From: Acrasis kona
Lineage: Eukaryota; Heterolobosea; Eutetramitea; Acrasida; Acrasidae
Reading direction: 5' to 3'
Assembly (NCBI GenBank): GCA_026419775.2
Contig: JAOPGA020000744.1
Span: 1 to 53,878, forward strand
DNA length: 53,878 nt
The notes beneath the pieces are model-generated. The model did no database searches. It was not told where the DNA came from and worked only from the letters and a program-made list of their open reading frames with translations. Each line of letters begins with the position of its first letter. The stretch's first letter is position 1. The position numbers were made by a program, and so were the translations under genes. Shown here one piece after another: positions 20,001-30,342 of this stretch.

Positions 20001-21250
20001 TTACCTGTAGTAGAGAGCGTCATTTCGAGAACATATAATCATTCTCTGGATCCTTTCGTCCAATCTCTTGATTTGAGAGAAAGAGCTAGGGTGCAGAGAG
20101 CTGCTTTGGACAGTATCAAGATTCCGCATTTGAGTTTTGTTTTCCCATCTGTCAATGAGTACCTTCTGGACGTGGGCTCTTGTGATTCCACGCGTATCTG
20201 GCCAGATATTNTCTTTATTTATTAAGAACCACATGTCACTACAGTATTTCAAAATCAAGCTGTCCACACATGTGAAGTTCTCCGATTGTGCTCCTTCTTT
20301 GGCAGTTTTGTCGGCTAATTCGTTGAGAGCTATACCGCAGTGACTTTCGATATGATTCCATTTGACTTTTATTTTGTGTAACTCCATTACTTTTTGTATT
20401 GAATCTGTCAACTGGTGGTACTGAATCTTTTTCTTGAGGTTGCCACCATTATTCATGTAGTCGACGAGATTTTTGTAATCCGTGTTGATTGTTATGGACG
20501 CATTTTCTTCGGTCATCAAGATAGCGACTAGTGCGGTGTACATCTCTGCCCACGCATTGTCGTGGTGAGGTTGGAGACGAATAGCATGAGTATTGGTTCG
20601 CCTTTGAAATCGATAACGATGCCACCTCCAGTTCTGCCGTTAGATCTGTAATAGGAGCCATCGGTCCAAACAGACGATCCATCAGATATTCGAGCGTCAG
20701 GGAAGGTTGCTTCTGGTACATATTGGTTTTTCAAATCAAACAACTGGAGGTCTAAGGTCTCGAGTGTCTCCTTCAGGGACTTCCTATTACATTCTGTCCA
20801 TGCTTGTCTATTAATACTTTTACAGGTATCATCTGAGTTGTTGATAGGGGACATAGATGTTTCCACAAAAGATATTAGGCTTGTGTACCTTGGATGTTCA
20901 AAACCTAGACCACCCTTGTCCTGGTCGATGAATATGTATTCGTTGGACATATTGTATAGAAGTAGGTTTGTCTTCTTCACGAGTTTGCTGATGGATCCAG
21001 CTAGGTCATCAAGGAGTTCACCATCTATGGGTTCGATTTGACTTGTATGTCTGATCTTACTGTTGATTAAAGACTTTACAAGAACACGTTGCGTTTTCAG
21101 GGTTCTATTGGCAAACCAAATCGAGTTCACTTTCTTCTTCGCGCTGGCTATAACATTCCTGACATGTTTTGAGTTCTTACCACTATTATCAGGCTCGCCG
21201 AGAGGATAGCCGCTTACCTGTATTGTCAATACACATCTGTACTTATGCAC
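20001..21250 (-). pseudogene. Non-LTR retrotransposon 3' part (RT thumb and RNase H), frame-shifted
   Basis: The first frame (21250-20528) covers the post-RT region (KTQRVLVKSLINSKIRHTSQ) and the start of RNase H (SSVWTDGSYYRSNGRTGGGI). The second (20543-20001) continues it: AEMYTALVAIL with the glutamate, TINTDYKNLVDYM with the second aspartate, and ESHCGIALNELADKTAKEG with the His/Asp end. The switch of frame near 20540 splits RNase H, so this copy is inactive. The 5' two thirds are missing. It ends about 90 bases from the lipase gene and marks the edge of the repeat block. One unread base at about 20211. Confidence 0.7.
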
Positions 21251-21342
21251 ACTTACATAGTTCTACTATTAGATTTATAATATGGGCCATCATCAAGGAA
21301 AATGTAAAATGGTCGGTCAAAATAAGTATCCCAAGTAATAAT

Positions 21343-22683
21343 TTAATGATTTCTCAGGTATTCTACAAAGTCTTCATACACATCTCTTCCAGCTTTATAG
21401 CTCCACACAAAATCCTGATGGCCATACCGCGGCAGTAATCTCACTCTTTCAATCACGCTCTCAGGCAATTGTTTTATAAAGAAGCTAACATCTTCTTGAT
21501 CAGCTAGCGCATCTTTTCCACCATGGTAGATTAAAGTTCTGACTCTGATTTTTGACATGTCATAAGACGGTGGCTCCTTGCTGCCGTACTTGATCAAATT
21601 AGTCTTTTCTCCATAGTCATACATTCTAAACAAATCATATTTGATGGCTTGGCTCCACTAAACAATCAATCTTGCTAATGCACAAACAACATACGTGAAT
21701 AATATTCTTCATGGACGTGCCTGCTGGAATGCTGTCCATTTAATAACCCATCCTTTCAAAGTTCACATTGTCCACCATGGTATCGCATCCCATGATGATG
21801 CAAATCAAACTCCAACATATTCTGCTTTGAAGTTCGGGTATTGGACCGGTGCATGCATTTGGTAGTAACCACCTCAACAGAGCGGTTGAGGGTAGGAAGC
21901 TCTTGACTCCCAATTTTTCCAAAATGACTGGTAACTTGGAACTGGCCAAGACTTTGAAAAAGGGAACTGCAACGTTGCCAACAAATGCAGCAGGTGCCAT
22001 GGCGACGTAAGTGTCTACTTTGTCTCCTACGTTGAATGTTTTGGTAGTAGAACAATTTCCGGTCGAGAAGCAAGCGAATCCCATGACGCAACCCTGAGAG
22101 TGTCCAATGTATGCGTGTAGTCTTTCGTTATCCGAAGCTTTGAGAATGTACTCTATCATGGTCGGTAAATCGATGAGGGCCATCTCATCATAAGTGAATT
22201 GCCAATACCTTTTGAATTAACGCATATAATAAAATGTGGCAGCACTTACCCATTACCGAATTTACTAAGGGACACGTGTTCGTCAGAGTATCTATTTCCT
22301 CTTACGTTGCCGAGCCACACATCATAACCCTGGTCAGCAAGTATAAAAGCAAGAGATTCGTTATACATGTTGTTAACCCATGTGTTGGAACAATCCAGTA
22401 GGCCGTGCTGAAGCATGACGGCACGCCTTTTGCCATCGTTCTTGTTGGTGCGGCCATGTGGTATTCTGAAGATTGTGAGAATGTATCCATCAGATGTAGT
22501 AAGTTTATGTGTTTCCGAAGGGAATCCTTGCTCCTTGACTAAAAGTAAGAATTGTTCAATAATGGGTATCTTACTCAATTGAAGAGTGGTTCTTGGAACG
22601 TGAATCTTATTATCCTCAGCGGATACACATACATTGAGGCATACCAGCAGGATAATCACTTCCGCGATAACCCTGTGAACCAT
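21343..22683 (-). pseudogene. Acid lipase (AB-hydrolase-type), broken by one in-frame TAA
   Basis: Three exons: 22683-22250, 22208-21695 and 21657-21343, with introns of 41 and 37 nt (GTAAGT..AAG; GTATGT..TAG). The 420-codon product resembles lysosomal/gastric acid lipases: signal peptide (MVHRVIAEVIILLVCLNVCV), cap-side DGYILTIFRIPHG, oxyanion QHGLLDCSNTW, nucleophile elbow GHSQG (Ser near codon 182), acid in YHGGKDALADQEDV and base in RYGHQDF. Everything is conserved except codon 301, a TAA at 21742-21740, immediately before a MDSIPAGTS stretch that matches the family. It should be secreted or lysosomal and cleave neutral lipid esters. A base error, a polymorphism or a recent null allele are possible. 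Confidence 0.8.
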
Positions 22684-22853
22684 ATTATATATATTTTTTT
22701 TGATTTGATAAAGGATTTGATTGGGATGTAGGAGTTTGTTGATCCGGAGTTCTAAAATTAGGACAATATTTGAACAATACAACTTTTTAGGGCAAGTAAT
22801 TCGTGCATTGTAAGAGGTTGTTTTATACCGTTTTTGCACCATTTTAAAATTTC
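22684..22853. promoter_or_regulatory. Divergent promoter between lipase and esterase
   Basis: Only 170 bases separate the two start codons. An AT-rich block (about 22685-22710) lies next to the lipase start and TTTATACCG lies about 30 bases before the esterase. Both products are secreted hydrolases, so shared control is plausible but not shown. Confidence 0.4.
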
Positions 22854-23801
22854 ATGCATTGTCTAAGACTTGTCACACTTGTGTTTATCGTCGCTTTTGT
22901 TTCGGCGAACACAAGAGGTTGCGGCAAAAGACATAGAGAAGGATTCAACAGTAATAAAGACAACCACAACTTACAGTCAGGAGGAAGAACTCGTACATAT
23001 GCTGTCAATGTGCCAAAAGGATATAACGATGATTTGGATAAAGAATGGCCACTCATAATTGATTTCCACGGCAATGGAGGCTCCCCTGAGAAGCAGTATG
23101 AGAATTCTAGATACTACAAATACACTCAAGGACAGGAATATATTGTTGTTTATCCCGCAGGTGTTGAAAAGCACTGGCAAGGACCCTCATATGCCGTTAA
23201 GGGAGTTAATGACCTCGCATTTGTCACTGACCTTTTGGAACACATCAGAGACAACTACTGCATCGACAACAACCGTTTGTACGCCAGCGGAAAGTCTATT
23301 GGTGGAGGGTTTGTTGATATACTGGCCTGCTCTCCGGAGGGAAATCCGTTCTCTGCATTTGCAATGGCTGCACCTGCCCTATACGCAGAAACCAATCCAA
23401 AATTCAAATGCCCATATAAGAGAGCCATATTACAGGCCCACGGCACAAAAGACCAGACCATTCCATATGAGGGCTCAAGCAGTGGTAAAGGTGGGCCCAT
23501 TCCCTTCATTCTTGAGTGGGTTTCCAAGTGGGGAAAGAGGAATGGATGTGGCTATCAAGACATGAAAACTCTAATCAGGGAAGGAGATGGATACAAATTA
23601 TTTACCTACTCATGCAATGGTTATAACAAAATCGTACAACATTACCAGGTAATTAATAATGGTCATTGTTGGCCGAGCACATCTAGAGCAACAACAGATG
23701 GTAGAAGAGACTATTGCGGACCCTATTTGTTTGACTACACACCCAGAGTTCTAGAATTCTTCTCAAGATGGAATAAACAAAATGCACCATCAAATCAATA
23801 A
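22854..23801 (+). CDS. Secreted CE1-type esterase (feruloyl/acetyl-xylan esterase or PHB-depolymerase-like)
   Basis: A single-exon gene of 315 codons. The N terminus is a signal peptide (MHCLRLVTLVFIVAFVSA). The fold is alpha/beta hydrolase: PLIIDFHGNGGSPEKQ oxyanion region, YIVVYPAGVEKHWQGP, nucleophile elbow SGKSIGGGF (Ser148), acid in HGTKDQTIPYEG (Asp200) and base in NNGHCWPST (His271). An aromatic-rich C terminus (YCGPYLFDYTPRVLEFFSRW) follows. Family members hydrolyse ester links in plant cell walls or polyesters; the exact substrate cannot be told. The elbow has Lys-Ser-Ile where many relatives have small residues. Several Cys suggest disulfides, as expected outside the cell. Confidence 0.85.
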   Translation: MHCLRLVTLVFIVAFVSANTRGCGKRHREGFNSNKDNHNLQSGGRTRTYAVNVPKGYNDDLDKEWPLIIDFHGNGGSPEKQYENSRYYKYTQGQEYIVVYPAGVEKHWQGPSYAVKGVNDLAFVTDLLEHIRDNYCIDNNRLYASGKSIGGGFVDILACSPEGNPFSAFAMAAPALYAETNPKFKCPYKRAILQAHGTKDQTIPYEGSSSGKGGPIPFILEWVSKWGKRNGCGYQDMKTLIREGDGYKLFTYSCNGYNKIVQHYQVINNGHCWPSTSRATTDGRRDYCGPYLFDYTPRVLEFFSRWNKQNAPSNQ

Positions 23802-23954
23802 ATCGAAATGACATTAAAACATCACTCAATGTTCTTGCACAACAAAACCTCTATTTTTCTATGTCTGGCGTGGGTTCAGAACAAATGCAAATTCCAAAAA
23901 TGCCATCGATCGATAAATAATCACGAATTTATAAAACTCTTTCAAATCATATGA

Positions 23955-24566
23955 TCAATGGCTCTTCGATTTATTTGAAGTAAATCTCACACAATTTAAA
24001 TTATGTATTGCGATCACACACAAACTTACCACCACCGTTAATATAAAAAAGTATCCTACACACCATTTGACTTTTTGAATGTGGAACAAAAAATAGCTTG
24101 CATTGTTGCTTAATTTAATTGCATTGGCTGGATTATTGTCGAACGTCCATGCTGCGTATAAAAGTAGTAGCGTCTCAACGTAATCAAGTAAGCTAGCAAT
24201 AGGCAATGAGTACCATAATTTTTTAGGAAGTCCAGATTGCCTGTATAGTGCATTCGCGGTAATTACGTTTGATGTATAGCACGGAATGTATACAAATAAC
24301 TCGAATAGTGCGCAGCAAACGTAGTAAAATCTTCCTTCTTTTGTGTATTCGTTTAGCAACCTCCCTAAATCATCTTTTGAAAGTCCAAAATACATGTCAA
24401 GAGGCAACAATGTATATAACTCATGTGATAGTGTTGTGATGTAACATAGTATTGATAAAGTCGCCACAAATGCGCTCAGGCAGAAAACTATAATTTTTGG
24501 GGACTTGGACTTGTCTTCAATAGTCTCTGCTAAAGGAAACATTTTTTGTAAAATGAGGCCCGACAA
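23955..24566 (-). CDS. Four-pass membrane protein, unknown
   Basis: A 203-codon frame with about four hydrophobic spans: KIIVFCLSAFVATLSILCYI, FYYVCCALFELFVYIPCYTS, YSLPIASLLDYVETLLLLYA and VGYFFILTVVVSLCVIAIH. The N terminus (KMFPLAETIEDKSKSPK) is short and polar and the C terminus is basic. There is no signature I can name. The start is the first in-frame ATG. It is transcribed divergently from STT3, about 400 bases away. Confidence 0.6.
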   Translation of the reverse strand: MSGLILQKMFPLAETIEDKSKSPKIIVFCLSAFVATLSILCYITTLSHELYTLLPLDMYFGLSKDDLGRLLNEYTKEGRFYYVCCALFELFVYIPCYTSNVITANALYRQSGLPKKLWYSLPIASLLDYVETLLLLYAAWTFDNNPANAIKLSNNASYFLFHIQKVKWCVGYFFILTVVVSLCVIAIHNLNCVRFTSNKSKSH

Positions 24567-24970
24567 AGTCTAAGACTGCCTTGGTTACAGTATTAAGGAG
24601 TGTTAGGATAAATGCTTGAAGATTGTTTTTATTTGTCGTTAACATGTTTTCAACCTACAATTACATCTGACCATGATACTAGACATTACAAATGGGTCAA
24701 AATATGTCTCGCTGTACCGTGTTTTCTTGTTTGCATTAGCCTTTTCCCTTTGCAAATGTTTGTTGATTCCTTTTTTCAATCCTGACCCAATGTTGAGAAA
24801 CTTTCAACCCTAGAGCTCCTTAATTCGTGTCCTTATTCTCAATAGCCAAACATTTCAACTTCAAGCAAGGTATGTCCTCGTCTTCATGTCCCAAATTACA
24901 ATTTGTTCTTTTGATTGGCAAACTCCTTATCAACCGGAACAAAAAAATTGCGATCAAAACAAGGTTGTCT
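24567..24970. promoter_or_regulatory. Divergent promoter region upstream of STT3
   Basis: About 400 bases between the 4-TM gene and the STT3 ATG. An open frame enters STT3 from 24827 ([11 protein letters not shown]), and AAGCAAGGTATGTCC near 24862 could be a 5'-UTR splice donor; neither is needed to complete the protein. Confidence 0.35.
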
Positions 24971-27219
24971 ATGAGCTTGTTCTATATACCTCGTCGCAAG
25001 CAGGATATCCTGCTTCGCATCGTTATTTTATCTCTTATTTACGTTTTAGCATTCTGCACTCGCTTATTCTCAGTACTTCGTTTTGAAAGCGTTATTCACG
25101 AGGTATGTACCATTGATTATTCACACACATTTAACTCTCTAGTTTGATCCGTACGTAACCATCACAACCAATCCATCACATATGCTAACACCACCATAGT
25201 TATTTTAATTTTAGATCAGCAAAGTATCTAGTAGACAAGGGATGGTACGAATTTTACAATTGGTTCGACGACTTTAGTTGGTACCCATTAGGAAGAGTGG
25301 TGGGTGGTACCGTATACCCTGGTATTCAAATCACCGCCGCAGTCATGTACTGGGCATTGAGAGCGCTCAACCTCACAGTGGATCTTCGTAACGTTTGCGT
25401 GCTGACTTCTCCATTCTTCGCCTCCAACACAGCATTAACCACATATCACTTCACCAAAGAAATCAAGGGACCCAGCTCAGCGCTAATCGCTGCTGCTTTT
25501 ATTGGAATCGTACCCGGTTACATCTCGCGTAGTGTTGCAGGATCGTTCGATAACGAAGGTGTCGCCATCTTTGCCCTATTGGCAACGTTCTGGTTGTTCG
25601 TCAAGAGCGTCAGGACGGGAAGCTTGTACTGGAGCGTGATGGCATGTCTGGCATACTTTTACATGGTGAACGCATGGGGAGGTTACGTCTTCATCATCAA
25701 CTTGGTGCCAATCTATGTGTTGGTGCTGGTGGTGACCGGTAGATTCAGCTCCCGATTGTACGTCGCCTATTCCACATTTTACATTTTGGGCACATTGTTG
25801 GCCATGCAGGTTCGCTTCGTGAGCTTCTTGGCGGTACAGAGCAGCGAACACATGGCCTCGTTGGCAGTGTTCGTGTTGATCCAAGTGGTATTGTTCGTGA
25901 ACTGGGTGAGATCATTGTTGGACGAGAGATTGTTCAGTCGATTGTTCAGCTTGATCGTGAGCGGAGCAGGTATTGCGGGAGTGGCTGCGTTGGTGATTGG
26001 ATCGGCCACCGGATTGATCGCTCCATGGACAGGTCGCTTCTACACCATGTTGGATCCCACTTATGCCAAGAAACACATTCCCATCATTGCATCCGTATCG
26101 GAGCATCAACCCACCACGTGGGCATCATTCTTTTTCGACCTTCACATTTTGACCATCCTGTTCCCGGTCGGTCTGTACGTTTGCTTCAGGGATTTGACCG
26201 AAGCAAGCATCTTTTTAATCTTGTACGGCATGTTGAGCGTGTACTTTAGTGGAGTCATGGTGCGTTTGATGTTGGTGTTGGCACCAGCTGCATGCATGTT
26301 GAGCGCCATCGGCATCTCGTCCACCTTAAAGCAATACATGAGGGCCATCAAGGTGAGCGAGAGAGAAAGAAGAAGAAACATTTCCACACCATCAAACAAG
26401 AACAAGACCAACAACGTCACCAACGAAAACAACAGGAGCATACCAGCAGAAATTGCCTACTTGATGATTGCAGGCATTACTTTCATGTTCGTGTTCTACA
26501 CCATTCATTGCACGTGGGTCACCAGCGAGGCCTATTCATCGCCAAGTATCGTGTTGGCGGCCAGAGGTCACCAGGGCCAACGCATCATTTTCGACGATTT
26601 CAGGGAGGCCTATTATTGGTTGAGCGAGAACACTCCAGAGAATGCAAAGGTGATGAGCTGGTGGGATTATGGATATCAAATCACTGCCATGGCCAATCGA
26701 ACGGTCATGGTGGACAACAACACGTGGAACAACACGCACATTGCTACCGTGGGAAGGGCCATGGCCAGCAACGAAGCCGACGCGTACAAGATTATGAAAT
26801 TCTTGGACGTTGACTATGTGCTGGTCATCTTTGGAGGAGTGACCGGATACGCATCCGATGACATTAACAAGTTCTTGTGGATGGTGAGAATCGGAGGAAG
26901 CGTGTACCCCAGCATCAGAGAGAGCGATTACCTCAACAATGGCAACTATCGCATCGACGCGGGCGGCAGCGCCACCATGTTGGATTCGCTCATGTATAAG
27001 TGTAGTTATTATCGATTCGGAGAGATGAAGACTGACTTTAACCAGCCAGCGGGCTTTGATCGCGTCAGGCACGTGGAGATTGGAAAGAAGGACTTTAAGC
27101 TAGAGTATGTGGAGGAGGCATTCACCAGCGAGCACTTTATCGTTCGCATCTTCAAGGTCAAGAAGGATTATGGAGTGCACAAGAATAGAGCATCAGTAGA
27201 CTTGGAGTGGCATCATTAA
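24971..27219 (+). CDS. STT3: Oligosaccharyltransferase catalytic subunit STT3
   Basis: STT3 transfers the lipid-linked glycan to Asn in N-x-S/T sequons at the ER membrane. Exons are 24971-25102, 25143-25150 and 25200-27219, giving 719 residues, essentially the length of yeast Stt3. The middle exon is only 8 nt; without it the catalytic FDP motif is lost and the frame closes. Visible motifs: LRFESVIHE then FDP (Asp46), [48 protein letters not shown] (EL5 region) and [17 protein letters not shown] (534 onward). About 11-13 TM helices precede the lumenal domain. Codon use is richer in G+C than in neighbours, as for a highly expressed gene. The stop overlaps the stop of the convergent neighbour. 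Confidence 0.96.
25143..25150 (+). other. STT3: 8-nt microexon of STT3
   Basis: TTTGATCC is flanked by an intron of 40 nt ending CTCTCTAG (25103-25142) and one of 49 nt beginning GTACGTAAC (25151-25199). It supplies Phe-Asp and two bases of Pro. Joining exon 1 directly to the last exon would read into a stop within three codons. Confidence 0.85.
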
Positions 27220-29063
27220 ATTTTATGAAACATTCGTTTTCTCACCAGATTTAGTCTTCTTGTTCTTCCTCCCTTGCCCCAGTGCGTGTGCGGTAGGTAA
27301 TTCATCCTGTTCACGTGCATTCTCTCCTCTTCGTCCATCAATCGCAACTGTCCGCTCTTTTCAATCACAAAGTGTTTTCTTTGCTTTTCTCCTCCTTCGA
27401 ATCCGCTCCTTCTCGCCATTTCCACCACAAAGAATCGAGCCCTGTTCTTGCTGGTGCCGAGGCCCGACTTGTTGGGGATGCGATTCACGGTGATGGGTGA
27501 GTTGACGACTCGGTCCACCTTCATGATCTCTTCTTGTTGTTTTTGACTAGTGTTGTCATTGACCTCCGGTAGACGTTCTAGCCTTGGAATGGAATCCTTC
27601 AAATCTTCAAAGTATTGCGTTCCGTAGATACCCATGGATTTTAGCAATGAGTTGGTGGGTGCGTCGAGTGGCCTCTTGACTTGTTCGCTGCCTCCGCTCA
27701 CGTAATGAGGTATTTTCACCCAATCGGGCAAATCATCGTCCGTCACGCTGGTAGTGGCTGGATAACTGCTCTCCTCTACAAATTGTTTGTAAATATCTCT
27801 CTCGGTGCTGGTCTTTAGGTTATCAACATTTCTCGATCTGGTTGATTCCTTTTGAGATCGGTAATTGGCCAACTTTTCCTTCTCTTGTTTGTCCCTTTGC
27901 ATTTGATCAGGGAACAACACTGCATGTTTGTTCATGTTGAAGGGCAGACCATATTTTAGCGATTCTGCATACTCTGCAGCGACCAAATACGACCAAGCCC
28001 TATCGCGAGAAATATTGAACAAATCGCCCAGACGCTCGCCGGTATAGTACTGTGGGTCTTTTTTGTGCAGGGCGTACATTTCGTCAATCTTGTCGGTGGT
28101 CATGTACACCGCTCTGAAACGTTGTGCTATTCTCTCTGCGTGTTCCTTGTTGGGGCTCATCTCTTCTTCCATTTCATCAAAGAATTCATAAAACGCAATG
28201 GTCGATTGTAACGAAATTTCGTCGAGATGTAAACTCGTGAGTTCTTCCTCCACTATGTGATCTTCGGGGTAACCATCATCGTCGGCTGCCACATCATCTT
28301 CGCCAGTGTAAACATCTTCCCAAATGTCCTCCATAATGTCCTCTTCGAATTCTCCAATGTCCTTTTTTTCTACGAAACCACCCCTCTTGCGTAATGCGCC
28401 AGGTAATACCAGTGGTTCGTCGTCAATGTCTGGTAATAATTCGAAACTCTCTCGATTGGGTTCCAACACTCCCTCCACGATGCCTTCTGCCATCAACGGC
28501 AACATGTGATCGAATGCTCCCTGTGCTACATTCTCTGGCAGTGCCATAATGTAACCGATCAGTTCGGTGTAGCTGCCGAATGCAATTTCTAGATCGGCTG
28601 CGGTCATGTGGTTGATCTCTGCTTCTGACAGAGAGTTGAAAACTTTGTAAACTCTATTTTCTGAAATGTGACGAACTTCGCTGAGCCCGGGAATGTCCAC
28701 GACACCATTATAAGATTGTAAAAATTCGAAAATGCGTGCGGCGGCAACTTTCTTTGCGTAATCGTCCTCGCGTTTCATTCTGAGAACACCGTTTAGGTGC
28801 CTGTTTGGTAATTGTTTATCGTAGGAGCTGCTCGAAGGAGTGCTGCCCTTCTTCATTGCTCTTCTTTTTTTCGCACCTGGGGGAGGACGCTTTGTATATT
28901 CGGTGACATCACATTCTTCGTCGGTAGGTTGATAACTAATACCGTGCATCTTTTTTGGGATGAAAAATTGGCTCATTCCTCCGTGCTTTTTGTCCTTGCT
29001 CTTGAATCTGACCTGTTGCCCGAAAGCCAGATTCGCAACATGGCGTGCTCTAACTCGAAGCAT
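27216..29063 (-). CDS. Probable mitochondrial protein, unknown (weakly ribosomal-protein-like)
   Basis: An intronless frame of 615 codons. The N terminus ([20 protein letters not shown]) is Arg-rich, lacks acids and looks like a mitochondrial targeting peptide with an R-F/K-S processing site. The middle is acidic (ED-rich around residues 235-275) and contains [20 protein letters not shown], a segment that vaguely recalls fungal mitoribosomal mS45-type proteins. The C-terminal part ([35 protein letters not shown]) is strongly basic, as in ribosome-associated proteins. A role in mitochondrial translation is a guess. It is convergent with STT3 with a shared TTAA at the stops. Confidence 0.6.
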   Translation of the reverse strand: MLRVRARHVANLAFGQQVRFKSKDKKHGGMSQFFIPKKMHGISYQPTDEECDVTEYTKRPPPGAKKRRAMKKGSTPSSSSYDKQLPNRHLNGVLRMKREDDYAKKVAAARIFEFLQSYNGVVDIPGLSEVRHISENRVYKVFNSLSEAEINHMTAADLEIAFGSYTELIGYIMALPENVAQGAFDHMLPLMAEGIVEGVLEPNRESFELLPDIDDEPLVLPGALRKRGGFVEKKDIGEFEEDIMEDIWEDVYTGEDDVAADDDGYPEDHIVEEELTSLHLDEISLQSTIAFYEFFDEMEEEMSPNKEHAERIAQRFRAVYMTTDKIDEMYALHKKDPQYYTGERLGDLFNISRDRAWSYLVAAEYAESLKYGLPFNMNKHAVLFPDQMQRDKQEKEKLANYRSQKESTRSRNVDNLKTSTERDIYKQFVEESSYPATTSVTDDDLPDWVKIPHYVSGGSEQVKRPLDAPTNSLLKSMGIYGTQYFEDLKDSIPRLERLPEVNDNTSQKQQEEIMKVDRVVNSPITVNRIPNKSGLGTSKNRARFFVVEMARRSGFEGGEKQRKHFVIEKSGQLRLMDEEERMHVNRMNYLPHTHWGKGGRTRRLNLVRKRMFHKI

Positions 29064-29212
29064 CTGTGAAAAAAAGTTGACAATAATTACAATAATAAAT
29101 TAATCTTTTTATTGCTATTACAAAACTAGACCAGTTCGCGAACATACAATCGTCTTATATTATAATTGTTGTTGATATTAAAGCCACGTTCATATAAAGG
29201 TACGGATCGTTC

Positions 29213-29998
29213 TTATCTTCTGGCGATCATTTGTAATAAACCTCCAAATAAAAAGATGGAATCTGACACCACCCAGAGCACTCCTGCCTGTGTTCTAAAA
29301 TGCTCTGTTTCTGCATTTCTAAGGAATGACAACCAACTTATAGAACCTATCAAGAGCAACACACTAGCAACGGTATATGCTATGGACACAATTCCATTCA
29401 CATAAATGCCAACAATGTGGTCTGTCGGAGATACTTCTTGACTAATTACGTCTTGTTTATTATCAGGGTCTACGTTTTTACAGTAGGAGTGGTACAAAAA
29501 CAAGGAATCTAACACAGACCCATAATTCCGAACAGCAAAATATAACAAGTTGAGGGAGGATCCGATGACCCATAATATTGTTGCACTGTTGTAGGTGAAG
29601 AATCTCTGAACACCTGCAAACCACAATGATGTACCCACAATCATTACTATGGACCCAGAAAAGAAGATCATGTTTCCGAAAATGTGTATTAGTTGAAGTG
29701 GAGACCTTGAATATTTGTTGGCCAGCCCCAACCCTGTTAATGCTCCAAAAATTGCAGCTAACGCGAATAAAGAGTAACCAATAATCCATAAAACACCACT
29801 TGTAATATAAAAGTCTCCATTTAGTGATATACACGACCCTACTAAAAGTGTAACGCCACCCAAAAAGATTAGGAATCCACTGGTTGCTGACATTGCTTGT
29901 GCTGTTAAATAGGCACCTCTCACCTTTGGACGTATGATGGTGACGCCATTAATGATCTCGGGCGCCTTAGCGCCAGGGACTTTGTTCTTCGATGACAT
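29213..29998 (-). CDS. Six-pass membrane protein with repeated two-helix units (YrhK-like?)
   Basis: The 261-codon product has six hydrophobic spans arranged as three similar pairs: GFLIFLGGVTLLVGS with GVLWIIGYSLFALAAIFGAL; HIFGNMIFFSGSIVMIVGTS with ATILWVIGSSLNLLYF; and VASVLLLIGSISWLSF with GVLWVVSDSIFLFGGLLQM. The recurring F-x2-G-S/G and GVLW patterns suggest internal triplication and recall the YrhK two-helix domain found in bacteria and fungi. A 30-residue polar N terminus precedes it. Function unknown. The start is the ATG at 29998, in a good A-rich context. Confidence 0.6.
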   Translation of the reverse strand: MSSKNKVPGAKAPEIINGVTIIRPKVRGAYLTAQAMSATSGFLIFLGGVTLLVGSCISLNGDFYITSGVLWIIGYSLFALAAIFGALTGLGLANKYSRSPLQLIHIFGNMIFFSGSIVMIVGTSLWFAGVQRFFTYNSATILWVIGSSLNLLYFAVRNYGSVLDSLFLYHSYCKNVDPDNKQDVISQEVSPTDHIVGIYVNGIVSIAYTVASVLLLIGSISWLSFLRNAETEHFRTQAGVLWVVSDSIFLFGGLLQMIARR

Positions 29999-30342
29999 GG
30001 TTTTATCGACAGTGTTATCAATTCGGTCTATTATTATCTCTCATTAAAAATAGAACTATCTATTATTGGAATTGGAACCAAAACACAGGACTGAGATAGT
30101 TTGTCATCTCAAGAAGATGGTGTCACTGTAGTTATAGGCGCACTAACATTTCCGAAACATACAATTGTCACAATGCAAAAGTTTGAAGTTTACCGAAAAA
30201 TAACTTCGAATTAAGAGGAAGTACATTGACGATGCTGATGATGTGCAAAAATCTGTTCGAACATTAGCATCTTGGTCTTGATGTATGATCTTGATCAAAA
30301 TTAGAATGAAATCTACAACAAATATATTTATTTCCTCGTTTG
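29999..30342. other. No gene seen
   Basis: Intergenic DNA between two minus-strand genes. No recognisable feature apart from an AT-rich stretch before the 6-TM gene. Confidence 0.4.

Noticed and set aside
22870-23565. Alternative plus and minus frames over the esterase
   Set aside because: The main frame has a signal peptide and full catalytic triad; the others have none.
25576-27072. Antisense frames inside STT3, up to 178 codons
   Set aside because: They are His/Gln/Ala-rich shadows caused by the G+C-rich third positions of STT3.
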